NCBI GenBank assembly: GCA_963768025.1
Contig: CAVYGM010000003.1
Coordinates: 62,001 to 126,000 of the forward strand
Direction: 5' to 3'
From: CAVYGM01 sp963768025
GTDB taxonomy: Bacteria > Bacteroidota > Bacteroidia > Cytophagales > Spirosomataceae
DNA: 64,000 nt
The notes below the pieces were generated by a model, which was not told the DNA's origin, ran no database searches, and was given only the letters and a program-made list of their open reading frames with translations. This document shows, in pieces, positions 8,981-18,276 of this stretch; the stretch's first letter is position 1; each line of letters starts with the position of its first letter. The translations under genes and the position numbers were made by a program.

Positions 8981-9784
8981 CTACTCATGCTCCCCATGGT
9001 CGCCAAATTGCAGCGGGCTTTTCATGATACCCCGCTCAGAGGTGCGAACAAAATTTACGATTTCGTCGCGCTCGTCCGACGGGGGTAGTTCCAGTTCGAT
9101 CTGATTGAGGGCTTCGGAGTTGTTGAGGCCCTTCATGTAGATGTACCGGTATACGGTCTGAATCTCGGCAATCTGCTGATTGGTGTAGCCCCGTCGACGC
9201 AAGCCCACGGAGTTGATTCCGGCGTAGGAAATCGGCTCACTGGCCGCTTTGGTAAAGGGAGGTACGTCTTTCCGCACCAGCGATCCACCGGATATAAAGG
9301 CGTGGGCTCCAATCTTGACAAACTGATGCACCGCGCTGATGGCACTCACGATGGCCCACTTGTCTACGTGCACGTGGCCCGCCATCTGCACATTGTTGCC
9401 AATGATGCAGTTGTCTCCCACCACACAATCGTGGGCTATGTGCGCATAGGCCATGATGAGGCATCCACTTCCTACTTCGGTTTTCCAATGTTCCTCGGTT
9501 CCCCGACTAATGGTGGCGTATTCGCGGATCGTGGTATCGTCGCCCACAAAAGTAAGCGTGTACTCATTATTATATTTCAAATCCTGGGGAATGGCTGATA
9601 TCACCGCTCCAGGGTAGATCCGGCAGTTTTTACCGATTCGCGCCCCTTCGTTAATGACAGCGTGCGAGGCAATCCAGCTACCTTCGCCAATCTCCACATC
9701 CTTATGGATCATGGCAAAAGGCTCAATGACAACGTTCCGGGCGATTTTTGCCTCCGGGTGTATGTAGGCTAAGGGTTGTATCAT
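8981..9784 (-). CDS. lpxA: Acyl-ACP--UDP-N-acetylglucosamine O-acyltransferase
   Basis: A 267-residue protein with the hexapeptide repeats of a left-handed beta-helix (for example IHPEAKIARNVVIEPFA and IGEGSWIASHAVI) and the active-site segment AYAHIAHDCVVGDN, whose first histidine is the catalytic base of LpxA. It performs the first step of lipid A synthesis, moving a 3-hydroxyacyl chain from ACP to UDP-GlcNAc, in the cytoplasm. Its ATG overlaps the end of the lpxC-fabZ gene by four bases, and it is the last gene of the reverse operon. Confidence 0.95.
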   Translation of the reverse strand: MIQPLAYIHPEAKIARNVVIEPFAMIHKDVEIGEGSWIASHAVINEGARIGKNCRIYPGAVISAIPQDLKYNNEYTLTFVGDDTTIREYATISRGTEEHWKTEVGSGCLIMAYAHIAHDCVVGDNCIIGNNVQMAGHVHVDKWAIVSAISAVHQFVKIGAHAFISGGSLVRKDVPPFTKAASEPISYAGINSVGLRRRGYTNQQIAEIQTVYRYIYMKGLNNSEALNQIELELPPSDERDEIVNFVRTSERGIMKSPLQFGDHGEHE

Positions 9785-11172
9785 TTTTTCTTGACTAGGC
9801 TTGCAATCATGTCCGCTTCACATACGAGTTGACCACTCACGTAGCCCCGTCCGCTCATTTTAACAATACCCCTTTTCATGGGAGAGGTGAATTGACACTT
9901 GAATATGACGGTATCACCGGGTAAAACATTGCGTCGGAAGCGGCAATTTTCGATACCTATCAGGTAAGGCCAGTAATTCTCCGGATCAGGCACGGTACTC
10001 AGGACCAGAATACCGCCCGTCTGCGCCATAGCTTCTAGTTGCAGTACGCCCGGCATTACGGGATTTCCCGGAAAATGCCCCAGGAAAAACTGCTCGTTCA
10101 TGGTCACGTTTTTGATACCAATCACACTCATTTCGTCCAGGGCGATGATCTTATCAATCATCTGGAACGGATAGCGGTGCGGCAGCAGGTTAGCGATCTG
10201 ATTAATATCCAAAACGGGTGCCTTATTAGGATCGTAGGTAGGGATACCATCCTTGGCGGCTTTCATGAGCTTCTTAATCTTCTTGGCTAGGGCCACGTTC
10301 GCCGCATGTCCGGGACGGGCCGCCAGAATCTGCGCTTTTAATGGACGCCCCACGAGGGCCAGGTCTCCCACCAGATCAAGCAGCTTGTGGCGGGCCATTT
10401 CGTTAGGAAAGTGCAGATCTACATTGTTCAGGATACCTCTGGATTCGTCTACTTCTACTTTGGGTTTATCGAGCAGTTTTGCCAGGTGATCCAGTTCGCC
10501 TTCCTTTATCTCCCGATCCACAATCACAATGGCATTGGTCAGGTCGCCCCCCTTGATCAGGTTTTGCTTGTAAAGAGCTTCCAGTTCGTGCAGAAAACAG
10601 AACGTCCGGCTGGGGGCAATGTCTTCCTTAAATAGGGCAATATCGTTGAGGGAGGCGTGCTGGCTATTGATCACCTTGGAATTGTAATCCACCATGACCG
10701 TCAGGCGGTAATCCGAAAGGGGCAGGGCCGCCATTTCGATATCTTTATCAGCGTTGACGTAGTGTACGTACTCGGGTACTTCAAAATAATTCCGGTAGGC
10801 ATTCTGTTCTTCCAGGCCGGCGTCTTCCAGGGCATCTATGAATTTCATCGAGCTGCCATCCATGATGGGCGGTTCGGGGCCATCGAGCTGGATCAGAACG
10901 TTATCGATCTGTAAGCCTACCAGGGCCGCCAGAGTGTGCTCCACGGTATTGATACGGGCACCGTTTTGCTCAATCGTAGTCCCACGCGACAAGTCCACCA
11001 CATTGTCTACGTCGGCGTCCACAATGGGCTGGCCGGGCAAGTCTACCCGCTGAAACTTATAGCCGTGGTTAGCGGCGGCAGGTACAAATGTCATCGTTGC
11101 CGATACACCTGTATGCAGTCCCACGCCCGACACCGAAACGGACTTCTTTATAGTTTGCTGTTTTTCGTTCAT
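9781..11172 (-). CDS. lpxC: Fused LpxC deacetylase / FabZ 3-hydroxyacyl-ACP dehydratase
   Basis: 463 residues in two modules. Residues 1 to about 300 are LpxC (SVSGVGLHTG at the start, the zinc histidine in VEHTLAAL, and the HKLLDLVGDL segment with the second histidine and the aspartate). Residues 320-463 are FabZ, with LPHRYPFQMIDKI and the catalytic histidine and glutamate in GHFPGNPVMPG and QLEAMAQ. The fusion is typical of Bacteroidota. It joins the committed deacetylation of lipid A synthesis to fatty acid elongation in one chain. It lies between lpxD and lpxA in one operon. Confidence 0.95.
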   Translation of the reverse strand: MNEKQQTIKKSVSVSGVGLHTGVSATMTFVPAAANHGYKFQRVDLPGQPIVDADVDNVVDLSRGTTIEQNGARINTVEHTLAALVGLQIDNVLIQLDGPEPPIMDGSSMKFIDALEDAGLEEQNAYRNYFEVPEYVHYVNADKDIEMAALPLSDYRLTVMVDYNSKVINSQHASLNDIALFKEDIAPSRTFCFLHELEALYKQNLIKGGDLTNAIVIVDREIKEGELDHLAKLLDKPKVEVDESRGILNNVDLHFPNEMARHKLLDLVGDLALVGRPLKAQILAARPGHAANVALAKKIKKLMKAAKDGIPTYDPNKAPVLDINQIANLLPHRYPFQMIDKIIALDEMSVIGIKNVTMNEQFFLGHFPGNPVMPGVLQLEAMAQTGGILVLSTVPDPENYWPYLIGIENCRFRRNVLPGDTVIFKCQFTSPMKRGIVKMSGRGYVSGQLVCEADMIASLVKKK

Positions 11173-11241
11173 TTCTAACTAATTCTACTACGTACGTTTG
11201 AGATTGGAGGTTTGTGGCAATCGGGGCGAGAAAAATATCCT

Positions 11242-12270
11242 TTATTCGTCGAGTTCCTTTTCCAGAAGCTGAATTCTTTTTTCGATATCCGGTAGCTTGC
11301 GTACCAGGGCCAGGGCGCGCAGGTGATCGGTCAGATTATAGGCCGGTGAGCCACTTAGCGATACGCCCTCTTGTTTGATGTTTTTTCCTAAACCCGACTG
11401 AGCACCAATTTTGGTATGATTGGCCACGGTGAGGTGCCCGGCAATACCCACCTGCCCGGCAATGACACACTGCTCGCCTATCTTGGTGGAACCCGATATG
11501 CCTGTCTGCGCGGCGATGACGGTATTCTTGCCGATTTCGACGTTGTGCGCAATCTGCACCAGGTTGTCGATTTTGACCCCCGACCGGATGATTGTCGAGC
11601 CCATAGTGGCGCAGTCGATGGTGGTATTAGAGCCGACGCTGACATGATCTTCAATGATCACATTGCCCAGTTGGGGGATGGTGCGATAGGTGCCGTCGGC
11701 CTGGGGCGCAAAGCCGAATCCATCACCCCCAATCACCGTATTGGCAAAGATAGTGCAGTGGTTTCCGATTTGGGTGTTGTCGTAGATGCGTACCCCCGGA
11801 TGAATAACCGTGTCGTTTCCAATCCGCACGTTGTCGCCGATGTACGCCGACGGGTACACCTGAACCCGGTCGCCGAGGTTACTGTTGCGGCCAATGTAGG
11901 AAAATGCCCCCCGGTAGCCATCGACGCCCACGTTGCTGCCCTCACCGATATGGCTGGGCTGTTCCACGCCCTGTTTTTGCTGGCGGGAAAACTTACGGTA
12001 CTCTTCCAATAGGATCGTGAAAGCCGTGTAGGCATTTTCTACGTAGATGAGTGTGGTGGGCACTTCCTTCCGGGGCTCAAAGCCCTTATCCACTAAAACC
12101 GCCGTAGAACCGGTCTTGTAGAGGAATGGCTCGTATTTGAGGTTGGATAAAAATGAAATGCAACCGGCGGTACCTTCTTCAATTTTGGCAGCAGAATTAA
12201 TGAGGGCGGAGGCATCGCCTACCACGGTTCCATGTAGTAACTGGGCTATTTGCCCGACAGTAAATTCCAT
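11242..12270 (-). CDS. lpxD: UDP-3-O-acyl-glucosamine N-acyltransferase
   Basis: The best start is ATG 12270, giving MEFTVGQIAQLL; an in-frame TTG eight codons upstream (12294) is less likely. The N-terminal ~100 residues are the LpxD uridine-binding domain (SAKIEEGTAGCISFLSN). The rest is a hexapeptide left-handed beta-helix with the GGDGFGFAP segment and the QIAHNVEIG block holding the catalytic histidine. It adds the second acyl chain in lipid A synthesis. About 70 bases separate it from lpxC-fabZ, with no terminator between. Confidence 0.93.
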   Translation of the reverse strand: MEFTVGQIAQLLHGTVVGDASALINSAAKIEEGTAGCISFLSNLKYEPFLYKTGSTAVLVDKGFEPRKEVPTTLIYVENAYTAFTILLEEYRKFSRQQKQGVEQPSHIGEGSNVGVDGYRGAFSYIGRNSNLGDRVQVYPSAYIGDNVRIGNDTVIHPGVRIYDNTQIGNHCTIFANTVIGGDGFGFAPQADGTYRTIPQLGNVIIEDHVSVGSNTTIDCATMGSTIIRSGVKIDNLVQIAHNVEIGKNTVIAAQTGISGSTKIGEQCVIAGQVGIAGHLTVANHTKIGAQSGLGKNIKQEGVSLSGSPAYNLTDHLRALALVRKLPDIEKRIQLLEKELDE

Positions 12271-12365
12271 ATAAGATGAAAATGATTTGGACAACTACCG
12301 CTTCGTAAGGGCTCTATTTTGTGTATTACATTTACCAAGCTCCAATGTCCCAAAATCATGCGGCA

Positions 12366-13601
12366 CTACTTTGCCCGCAAAGATACGGTTTTAGCCCAAC
12401 ATACGTAATACTTACGGACAATCTTGCTCAGGGCTGTGATGGTAGGTAGTTCGGAAGCGTCCACAATGTCAAGCACGTCGCCGTTTTTCATTTTTACTTT
12501 GATCTGATCTTCACCCGTTACATAAGCTGAGTTAGTGGTTTGGCCTTCGACCAGAAAGTAAGAAAGGTTCTGCTCCGAGAATCCCTGAGCCAGCAGTTGC
12601 AGTCGGAGGGCTTGCAGGAGTTCGTCCGTGGGCGGGGCCGCCAGAAACTGAATTTTGAACAGTCGGCGGTTAAGTAAGCCCTGGCACAGGGTAGACAGGA
12701 CGGTATCGGTATGCCGGGCCCAGCTTTTGAGGGCACTCCATATATCGTAGTCGTCGAGTCGGGTAAAGGTTTGCAGGAGTTCGGGATCGTTGGTGAAGTC
12801 GGAGAGAGTACTTTCATTTTCCAGAAAATACAGCAGATCCTCCGAGGCCGAAAGCGACGTGCCGACCTCGGTCAGTTCGCGGGCCCGGCGAAAAATCTGC
12901 ATCAGCATCGCCTCGGCGCAGAGGGAGGTTTTGTGCAGGTACACCTGCCAGTACATCAGGCGGCGGGCGTTCAGGAAGTTCTCAATGCTGAGCAGCCCCT
13001 TTTCTTCCACCACCAGCTCATCCTTATGAATATCGAGCATCTTGATGATCCGGTCGGCCCCGATGGTACCCTCCGCCACGCCGGTATAGAAGCAATCGCG
13101 GTTGAGGTAGTCCATACGGTCCATATCGAGTTGACTGGAAATGAGCTGATGAAAAAACTGCCGGGGGTAGGTACCCTCAAACATCTGAATGGCCATGTCG
13201 AGTCGGCCGTTCAACTGCCGGTTCAGGTCTTTCATCATCAGCAACGACAGGCTTTCGTGGTGAATGCCCGTGAGCAGGGTGTTTTCGAGCACGTGAGAGA
13301 ATGGCCCGTGGCCGATGTCGTGCAATAGAATCGCTACCTGCGCCGCCTCACACTCCGGCTCCCAGATCAGATGTCCTTTTTCCTGCAGGGTTTTCAGGGC
13401 CTGCCCCATCAGGTGCATGGCCCCCAGCGCGTGGTGAAAGCGCGTGTGCAACGCCCCCGGATACACCAGATCGGCCATACCCAGCTGCCGGATGCGGCGC
13501 AGCCGCTGGAAATAAGGATGCTCCACGAGATCATAGATGAGCTCGGAAGGCAGCGTGATGAATCCGTAAACGGGATCGTTGAGGATTTTTCTTTTGTTCA
13601 A
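12366..13601 (-). CDS. HD-domain phosphohydrolase (dNTPase/SAMHD1-like)
   Basis: About 411 residues from a TTG start at 13601 (NKRKILNDPVYGFITLP is where similarity to the family begins); the frame is open further up to 13709 but that stretch looks non-coding. The metal-binding HD signature is clear: HTRFHHALGAMH, then LLHDIGHGPFSHVLEN, then the aspartate in SSQLDMDRMDY. The family includes dGTP hydrolases and SAMHD1-like enzymes; the substrate here is not shown by sequence. Found upstream of lpxD in many Bacteroidota and probably co-transcribed with the lipid A genes, with about 95 bases between. Confidence 0.85.
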   Translation of the reverse strand: MNKRKILNDPVYGFITLPSELIYDLVEHPYFQRLRRIRQLGMADLVYPGALHTRFHHALGAMHLMGQALKTLQEKGHLIWEPECEAAQVAILLHDIGHGPFSHVLENTLLTGIHHESLSLLMMKDLNRQLNGRLDMAIQMFEGTYPRQFFHQLISSQLDMDRMDYLNRDCFYTGVAEGTIGADRIIKMLDIHKDELVVEEKGLLSIENFLNARRLMYWQVYLHKTSLCAEAMLMQIFRRARELTEVGTSLSASEDLLYFLENESTLSDFTNDPELLQTFTRLDDYDIWSALKSWARHTDTVLSTLCQGLLNRRLFKIQFLAAPPTDELLQALRLQLLAQGFSEQNLSYFLVEGQTTNSAYVTGEDQIKVKMKNGDVLDIVDASELPTITALSKIVRKYYVCWAKTVSLRAK

Positions 13602-13670
13602 GGGAGATCGGTGTTTTTTACAAAAATAGAAAAAGAAGCATGCCGGAAGAATTTTAAATAGGAGATACTC

Positions 13671-13701
13671 TTTGTGTATTTGCTTCCATTCGTTAATTTT
13701 G
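13671..13701 (+). promoter_or_regulatory. Bacteroidota-type promoter for the tRNA gene
   Basis: TTTG at 13671-13674, a 19-base spacer, then TAATTTTG at 13694-13701. This fits the TTTG / TAnnTTTG consensus exactly. Transcription would begin near 13708, about 16 bases before the tRNA. Confidence 0.7.
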
Positions 13702-13723
13702 CACTTCAAACTCGTAAAGAGTT

Positions 13724-13797
13724 GGGCCTATAGCTCATTCGGTTAGAGCAACTGACTCATAATCAGTAGGTGCCTGGTTCGATTCCAGGTGGGCCCA
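13724..13797 (+). tRNA. tRNA with CAU anticodon (elongator Met or lysidine-type Ile2)
   Basis: Cloverleaf of 74 bases: acceptor GGGCCTA with TGGGCCC plus discriminator A, D-arm GCTC/GAGC, anticodon stem ACTGA/TCAGT around the loop CTCATAA, and T-arm CCTGG/CCAGG around TTCGATT. The anticodon is CAT. It is not an initiator, since the first acceptor pair is G-C. Choosing between Met and Ile2 needs a model that scores lysidine synthetase determinants. CCA is not encoded. Confidence 0.92.
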
Positions 13798-13802
13798 CGT
13801 TG

Positions 13803-13865
13803 ACTGAACCATAATCGGTTGGTACCTGTGGGGCGGCCCTTGCCGTTCGATTGCAGGTGGATCCA
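13803..13865 (+). pseudogene. Degenerate copy of a tRNA 3' half
   Basis: Beginning six bases after the intact tRNA, the sequence repeats its 3' half with substitutions. ACTGAACCATAATCGG parallels ACTGACTCATAATCAG, including a CAT triplet, then TACCTG, then a 16-base insertion (13829-13844), then GTTCGATTGCAGGTGG and ATCCA. There is no D-arm or 5' acceptor strand, so it cannot make a tRNA. Confidence 0.6.
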
Positions 13866-13872
13866 AAAGTAT

Positions 13873-13905
13873 AAAGCACCCGACGTTATGTTGAGTGCTT
13901 TTTTT
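13873..13905 (+). terminator. Rho-independent terminator of the tRNA unit
   Basis: AAGCAC (13874-13879) pairs with GTGCTT (13895-13900) across a 15-base loop, followed by a T-run to 13905. Confidence 0.65.
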
Positions 13906-14006
13906 ATGTTCCAATAGCACCACAAACAAATTCCTGAATTCAGGTCAGTAAACCAAAAGTGCCTGCTGCCTAACTGCGTTTAGCGTCGGATTTTATCCTG
14001 ATATCC

Positions 14007-14039
14007 ACCCGTGGCACGGCTCCAAGCCGTGCCACGGGT
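14007..14039. repeat. REP-like perfect palindrome
   Basis: A 15-base arm, ACCCGTGGCACGGCT, is followed by a CCA loop and its exact reverse complement. It lies immediately beyond the stop of the leftward beta-propeller gene. A related half-site is at 18253-18265. No T-run, so it is a repeat element rather than a simple terminator, although it could still block 3' exonucleases. Confidence 0.7.
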
Positions 14040-15311
14040 CTATTCCCCAATCTCCACCCGCACCAGATCCTGAATCTCCCGCCCCTCGTGCATAAACCTT
14101 CCCAGAAAATACACCGCACCATCGGCTCCCACGGCCAGCGAATTGACGTAGGTGGGCCGGGAGCCGTCGGCGTAGAAAATGGGGCCATGGTCGCGGTAGG
14201 TGCGGGTGGGAAGGTGGAACGTAACGAGGTGGAGGTTTTCCAGACCTTTAGCCCCGCCTTTGGCGATGTGATCGAGGCCTTTGAGCCGTTGCCCGTTTTC
14301 GTAGATGGGCCCGCCCGTGAGGTAGTAAATCGTATGCCCATCGGGGCCCAGCTGAAAGCCCAGGTACCCATAGCTAAACTGATCGAACATGCCGCTGCGG
14401 CGAGATGGCTCGGAGGTAAGGCGGTCCACGAGTTCGATGCTCTGCTGTTGGGGATCAAACCGAAACAGGTACCCTGAGTTGCCGTGAATGCCGTAGGCCA
14501 CTCTCTCGGGGGCGTACCAGAAAATCTTGCGCCAGTTATAGCCCATGCTACCGGGCCGGGTGGGATCATAGCGGCCGAAGTAGTCGAGGCGGAAGTCAAC
14601 GCCCGCCACGGGTTGCAGGGTACCCTGGTCGGGTTGGTAGCACATGATGTTACCTTCGGCGGTGGAGTAGAACACGGCTCCGTCGCGGGGATCTATGAAC
14701 ATAGAACGGCACAGCACCCGGTAGTCATCTCCGGGGGTACCTGCCTCGCCACGGGCAGAGACGGCGCCCCGGTTATGGAGGGTACCCGTGCGTGGGTTGT
14801 AGTGTAGAAAGTGCCCGACGGGCCAGGTGATAGCGTAGATGTCGCCGCGGTGTTTGTCGAGCGTCATGGTCAGGATACCTTCGCCGTGGGGAGCGAGCGC
14901 CAGGTTTTCTAACTGTCCGGTGACTAAGTCGTAGGATAAAAAATGCCCACCGGGGTAGAGGTCCAGTCCCTCAGGTGGATGCACCGGCAGGCACTCCATG
15001 CCGTTGATCATTTCGTAGTAGCCTACGTGGGTGGCAAAGTACAGCTTGCCCTCCCGCTCGTAAAATCGGACGTGACTTTTGCCTTGTACGATGGCCCCCT
15101 TTTCGCCGCATACTTCCGTCAGGTCGGCCAGGAAATGGGTTTGGTCGGTGGCGGGGTCGTACTTGTACATTTGGCCTCCTACCGTGGGGGAGTCGGAGGA
15201 GAGGACGTAGTAGATGTTGCCGTCGCTGGCGGCTGTGATGGCGTTATAGGTGTCGTGGGCCAGGGGGAAGCCGGAGTAGTAGGGGGTAGCGAGGAGGGGT
15301 TTTGGGGGCAT
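14040..15311 (-). CDS. Beta-propeller-like protein of unknown function
   Basis: 423 residues, no signal peptide seen. Recurring short blade-like segments such as ASDGNIYYVLSS, HFLSYDLVTGQLENL, HFLHYNPRTGTLHN, MCYQPDQGTLQPV and FRFDPQQQSIELV indicate a beta-propeller of the SMP-30/WD-like kind. There is no recognisable catalytic motif. It is the last gene of a leftward group with a ceramidase-like protein and a Tat-exported aminotransferase, so it may act on or sense the same substrate; that is inference from order alone. Confidence 0.6.
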   Translation of the reverse strand: MPPKPLLATPYYSGFPLAHDTYNAITAASDGNIYYVLSSDSPTVGGQMYKYDPATDQTHFLADLTEVCGEKGAIVQGKSHVRFYEREGKLYFATHVGYYEMINGMECLPVHPPEGLDLYPGGHFLSYDLVTGQLENLALAPHGEGILTMTLDKHRGDIYAITWPVGHFLHYNPRTGTLHNRGAVSARGEAGTPGDDYRVLCRSMFIDPRDGAVFYSTAEGNIMCYQPDQGTLQPVAGVDFRLDYFGRYDPTRPGSMGYNWRKIFWYAPERVAYGIHGNSGYLFRFDPQQQSIELVDRLTSEPSRRSGMFDQFSYGYLGFQLGPDGHTIYYLTGGPIYENGQRLKGLDHIAKGGAKGLENLHLVTFHLPTRTYRDHGPIFYADGSRPTYVNSLAVGADGAVYFLGRFMHEGREIQDLVRVEIGE

Positions 15312-15378
15312 GGGGTTTGGGGATTTGTCGAGCTTTATTTACCATATAGAGTGGCATTTTGCTATTACACCACCCTAA

Positions 15379-15396
15379 CCCTCCTTATTAGGAGGG
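15379..15396. repeat. Small hairpin between the ceramidase-like and propeller genes
   Basis: CCCTCCT, a TATT loop and AGGAGGG form a 7-base perfect stem in the ~100-base gap. There is no T-run on either strand. Confidence 0.4.
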
Positions 15397-15415
15397 AATT
15401 CCATTGAACTTACGT

Positions 15416-16794
15416 TCATTTCTGCTGTTTAGCAAAAGGGATGTGAACTTCCTCCGCCAACTTCTCCAACTCATTCAAAATCTGCTCTTGCAGGCCGGGT
15501 AGCCAGGGGCCGGGATGGCCGTAGACCATTTGGGAGGAGGCACCTTCGTAGCCGCCTTCTTGCAGGATGGTTTCGGAGGGGATGTAGGCCATCACGTCGT
15601 TGGAGTAGCCTAGTACAAAGACCTCGGGACCGTAGCGTTTTTTGATTTCTAGCGCGTAGGTAACCACCAGTTCACCACCCAGGGCAAAGAGGGCCTGATC
15701 GCCCAGGCGCCACGCCTGTATGGGGTAGGGGTAGGAGGTAGGAAAAGGTTGCCCCCCTTGCTCTTGGCTTAGGATACGGCGCGCCCAGCGCTGCTGGTAA
15801 GGTTCGTTTTGGCTGATAATTTTGTTCAACTCCGCCTCGGTGGGCGGTGGCGACAGCGCCAGCTCTATTTCGGCGTAAGCAGTGATAAGTTGAGGAGCAA
15901 GGGACCGCATGGGTTCGGCGAGGACACGCTGCACGGCGGCGGCCAGTTCGCGGCCAAACTGCTGCGCCAAAGGTACCGTGCGACGGGGCATGGGGTTTTG
16001 ATCGGCTCCCGCTCCCTGAAAATAAAGGGCCGTTACACCCGGATACGCCTTTTCGAGTTCGAGCTGGGCAAAACCGGCGTAATCGCCCGAAAACTGGTAC
16101 TGATCCAGTACGGTATTGTGGCAGGCATAGCCAAACACCAGGGCCTTGACGGTACCCTTGGCGTCGGCTATTCGCAAGACCGGAACGGCGTAGTCGTTCG
16201 GACCTCTCAGTTCGGACTGTTCGAGCAGAGGCGCTCTCTTTGTTGTTTCGTCGGTTTACCTGAAAGCGCGTAACTCCGTTGGCGGCCGAGAGCGAAGCCG
16301 GGGCCAGGTTGGCAAACGACTCGCTGCACCAGTTGCACCAGCTGCGTTTCGAGCTGTTGGGTGTAGGTGTCAATTTTGGCCTGCTCTGCGGCATTGAGGG
16401 GATAAATATCCACCAAAGCGTTGGACAGGACTGGCCCGCTGTGGGTATGGGAGCTATTAAGAATAATCTGCGCTTTGGACAGGTTCAGGCTTTTTTGCAG
16501 CTCGGTACGTATCCGGTCTGAGACGGCTTTCGGAATGCCCAGCAGGTCGGTCGTAACCAGGACGGCCCGATTGCCCTTTTCGTCTTCCAGCGCCACGGCC
16601 TTGGCCCACAGCTCGTGTAAGGTACCCTCTGACGCCCGCGTACGAGCGGCGTAGCCCGCCTGCCATATGGGTTGCTGAGGAGTTATCACTGTCCGGGCAA
16701 TGCCCGCCTGCCAACCGGCCGCTTCAACTGTCCAGGGTAAGACAAGCAGCAGCCACACGAGGCATGCCTTCCCACATTTGATTCCTTGTTTCAT
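15416..16794 (-). CDS. Neutral/alkaline ceramidase-like secreted protein, frame broken
   Basis: Starts at ATG 16794 with a clear signal peptide (CLVWLLLVLPWTVEAAG). Joined, it has about 458 residues. Recognisable segments of the neutral ceramidase N-terminal family (PF04734) are TVITPQQPIWQAGYAAR, LNSSHTHSGPVL (zinc histidines), FGYACHNTVL and FQGAGADQNP. Two frame breaks lie close together near 16270 and 16220, in the stretch that should read VTRFQVNRRNN. The product would be a periplasmic or cell-surface hydrolase; family members cleave amide bonds in ceramides, but many bacterial homologues are uncharacterised. The start overlaps the upstream aminotransferase stop by four bases. Confidence 0.75.
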
Positions 16795-18168
16795 TTCTTC
16801 ATAACAAGTTTATCGGCCTGACTATGAATTTTCTCAATGGCGTTGGCAATGTCATCCATGTCTGCCCGGCTACCCAGTAGCATGTTCTGTGTGAGCCACA
16901 CGGCTTCCTGGCAGAGCTGATCGTTGGCAGGGCATTGGTTTTGTTCCAGGTACCGGTTGTAGTTGAGCATTTCTTTGGGGTACATCTTCCGGTAATTTTT
17001 GGATTGGAAGGCATCGCTGAGGTAGGGCATTTTGTTGAGGGGAGTGTAGCCACCCTGGCACGGAATACCCTCCGCCGCCAGGGCTTTGAGAAACTGCTCC
17101 CGTGGGAGTCCTTTGAAGGCTTCCGGTTGGTAGCGAAACGGAAACAGGTGGTAAGCCGCCCGCGTAACTTCGTCGTAGAGCCGGTAAGGCAGGATACCCG
17201 GTATCTTTTCGATTTTGGCTTTCAGGTAGGCCGCATTCTGGTTGCGGAGGGTAGTTTGTTGATCCAGGCGTTCGAGTTGGGCTAGGCCAATGGCGGCCTG
17301 GTACTCGGTCAGGCGCAGCTTGGTACCCTGCATCAGCGTGCCGATGCCGATGACGCCCGATACCGTACCGTAGGGATTGCCGTAGTTGTGGTACGAAAAG
17401 CAGCGGTCCATGAAGGCGTCGTTATCGCTCACAATGGCCCCGGCTTCACCAATGGCCAGATTTTTGGAATTCTGAAAGCTGAAACAACCGGCATCGCCCA
17501 GGGTACCTACCTGCCGGTGGTTGATTTCGGCCATATGCGCCTGGCAGGCATCCTCGATCACGATCAGGTTATGCTTACGGGCAATGGCCAGAATGCGGGT
17601 CATATCGGACGGCAGTCCCAGGATATGGACGGGGATAATGGCTTTAGTGCGGGGCGTGATGCGGGCCTCAATTTTAGCGGGGTCCATCTGAAAGGTGTCC
17701 GGCTCTATGTCCACAAAAACTGGCATGGCCCCGTAGCCAGTACGGGTGCCACGGTACCGATAAAGGTATAGGCAGGTACCAGTACTTCGTCGCCGCCCTG
17801 ATATCAAATTGCGCCAGTGAGGCGATGAGGGCATTGGTGCCGTTTACAACCGACAGACATCGCTTGGCCCCTACCGTAGCCGCCCATTTTTCTTCAAACT
17901 CACTCACTACCCCCGCCCGTGACCATACCCCACTCCGGATTACTTCCATCAGTCGCTTTTCGTCCGTGTCGGGGTTCCAGATGGGCCAGGCGGGCCAGGG
18001 GTTGGTGCGCAGGGGCTGTCCGCCCAGGAGCGCCAGAGGTTGCGAGGGGGCCTTTGGCTGTGTCGATAGATTTGCGGGGCTGGCTTCGGCCAGCAGGGTA
18101 GGGGTGAGTACGGCTCCTAGTCCGGTCAGGGAGTTGCGCCGGATGAATTCGCGTCGGGAAAGGCTCAT
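16791..18168 (-). CDS. Tat-exported DegT/DnrJ/EryC1-type aminotransferase, frame broken
   Basis: ATG 18168 gives a twin-arginine signal: SRREFIRRNSLTGLGAVLT. The rest is a PLP-dependent sugar aminotransferase fold, with SGVWSRAGVVSEFEEKWA near the start, VIEDACQAHMAE (PLP-stacking region) and FSFQNSKNLAIGEAGA, whose lysine is the expected PLP-binding residue. Two compensating breaks lie near 17800 and 17735; between them the correct frame reads GDEVLVPAYTFIGTV. Joined length is about 458 residues. Cytoplasmic homologues make amino sugars from nucleotide-linked keto sugars, so export is notable. It is translationally coupled to the ceramidase-like gene. Confidence 0.75.
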
Positions 18169-18252
18169 GGGAAGGGCAGTTTAGGAACAAACAGGACTAC
18201 ATTTTTATAAAGAAAAAGTAGGTAGTTTGTTACTTAGAACGATCCGGCATTG

Positions 18253-18265
18253 AGCCGTGCCACGG
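18253..18265. repeat. Half-site related to the palindrome at 14007
   Basis: AGCCGTGCCACGG is identical to the right arm of the 14007-14039 palindrome. The left arm is decayed, though ATCCG and CGGAT still pair around it. It lies in the gap between the oxidoreductase stop and the aminotransferase start. Confidence 0.45.
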
Positions 18266-18276
18266 ATACACACGTT

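Noticed and set aside
14007..14039. Simple terminator for the beta-propeller gene
   Set aside because: The hairpin is long and perfect but has no T-run on either side, and a related half-site occurs elsewhere, so a repeat element is the better description.
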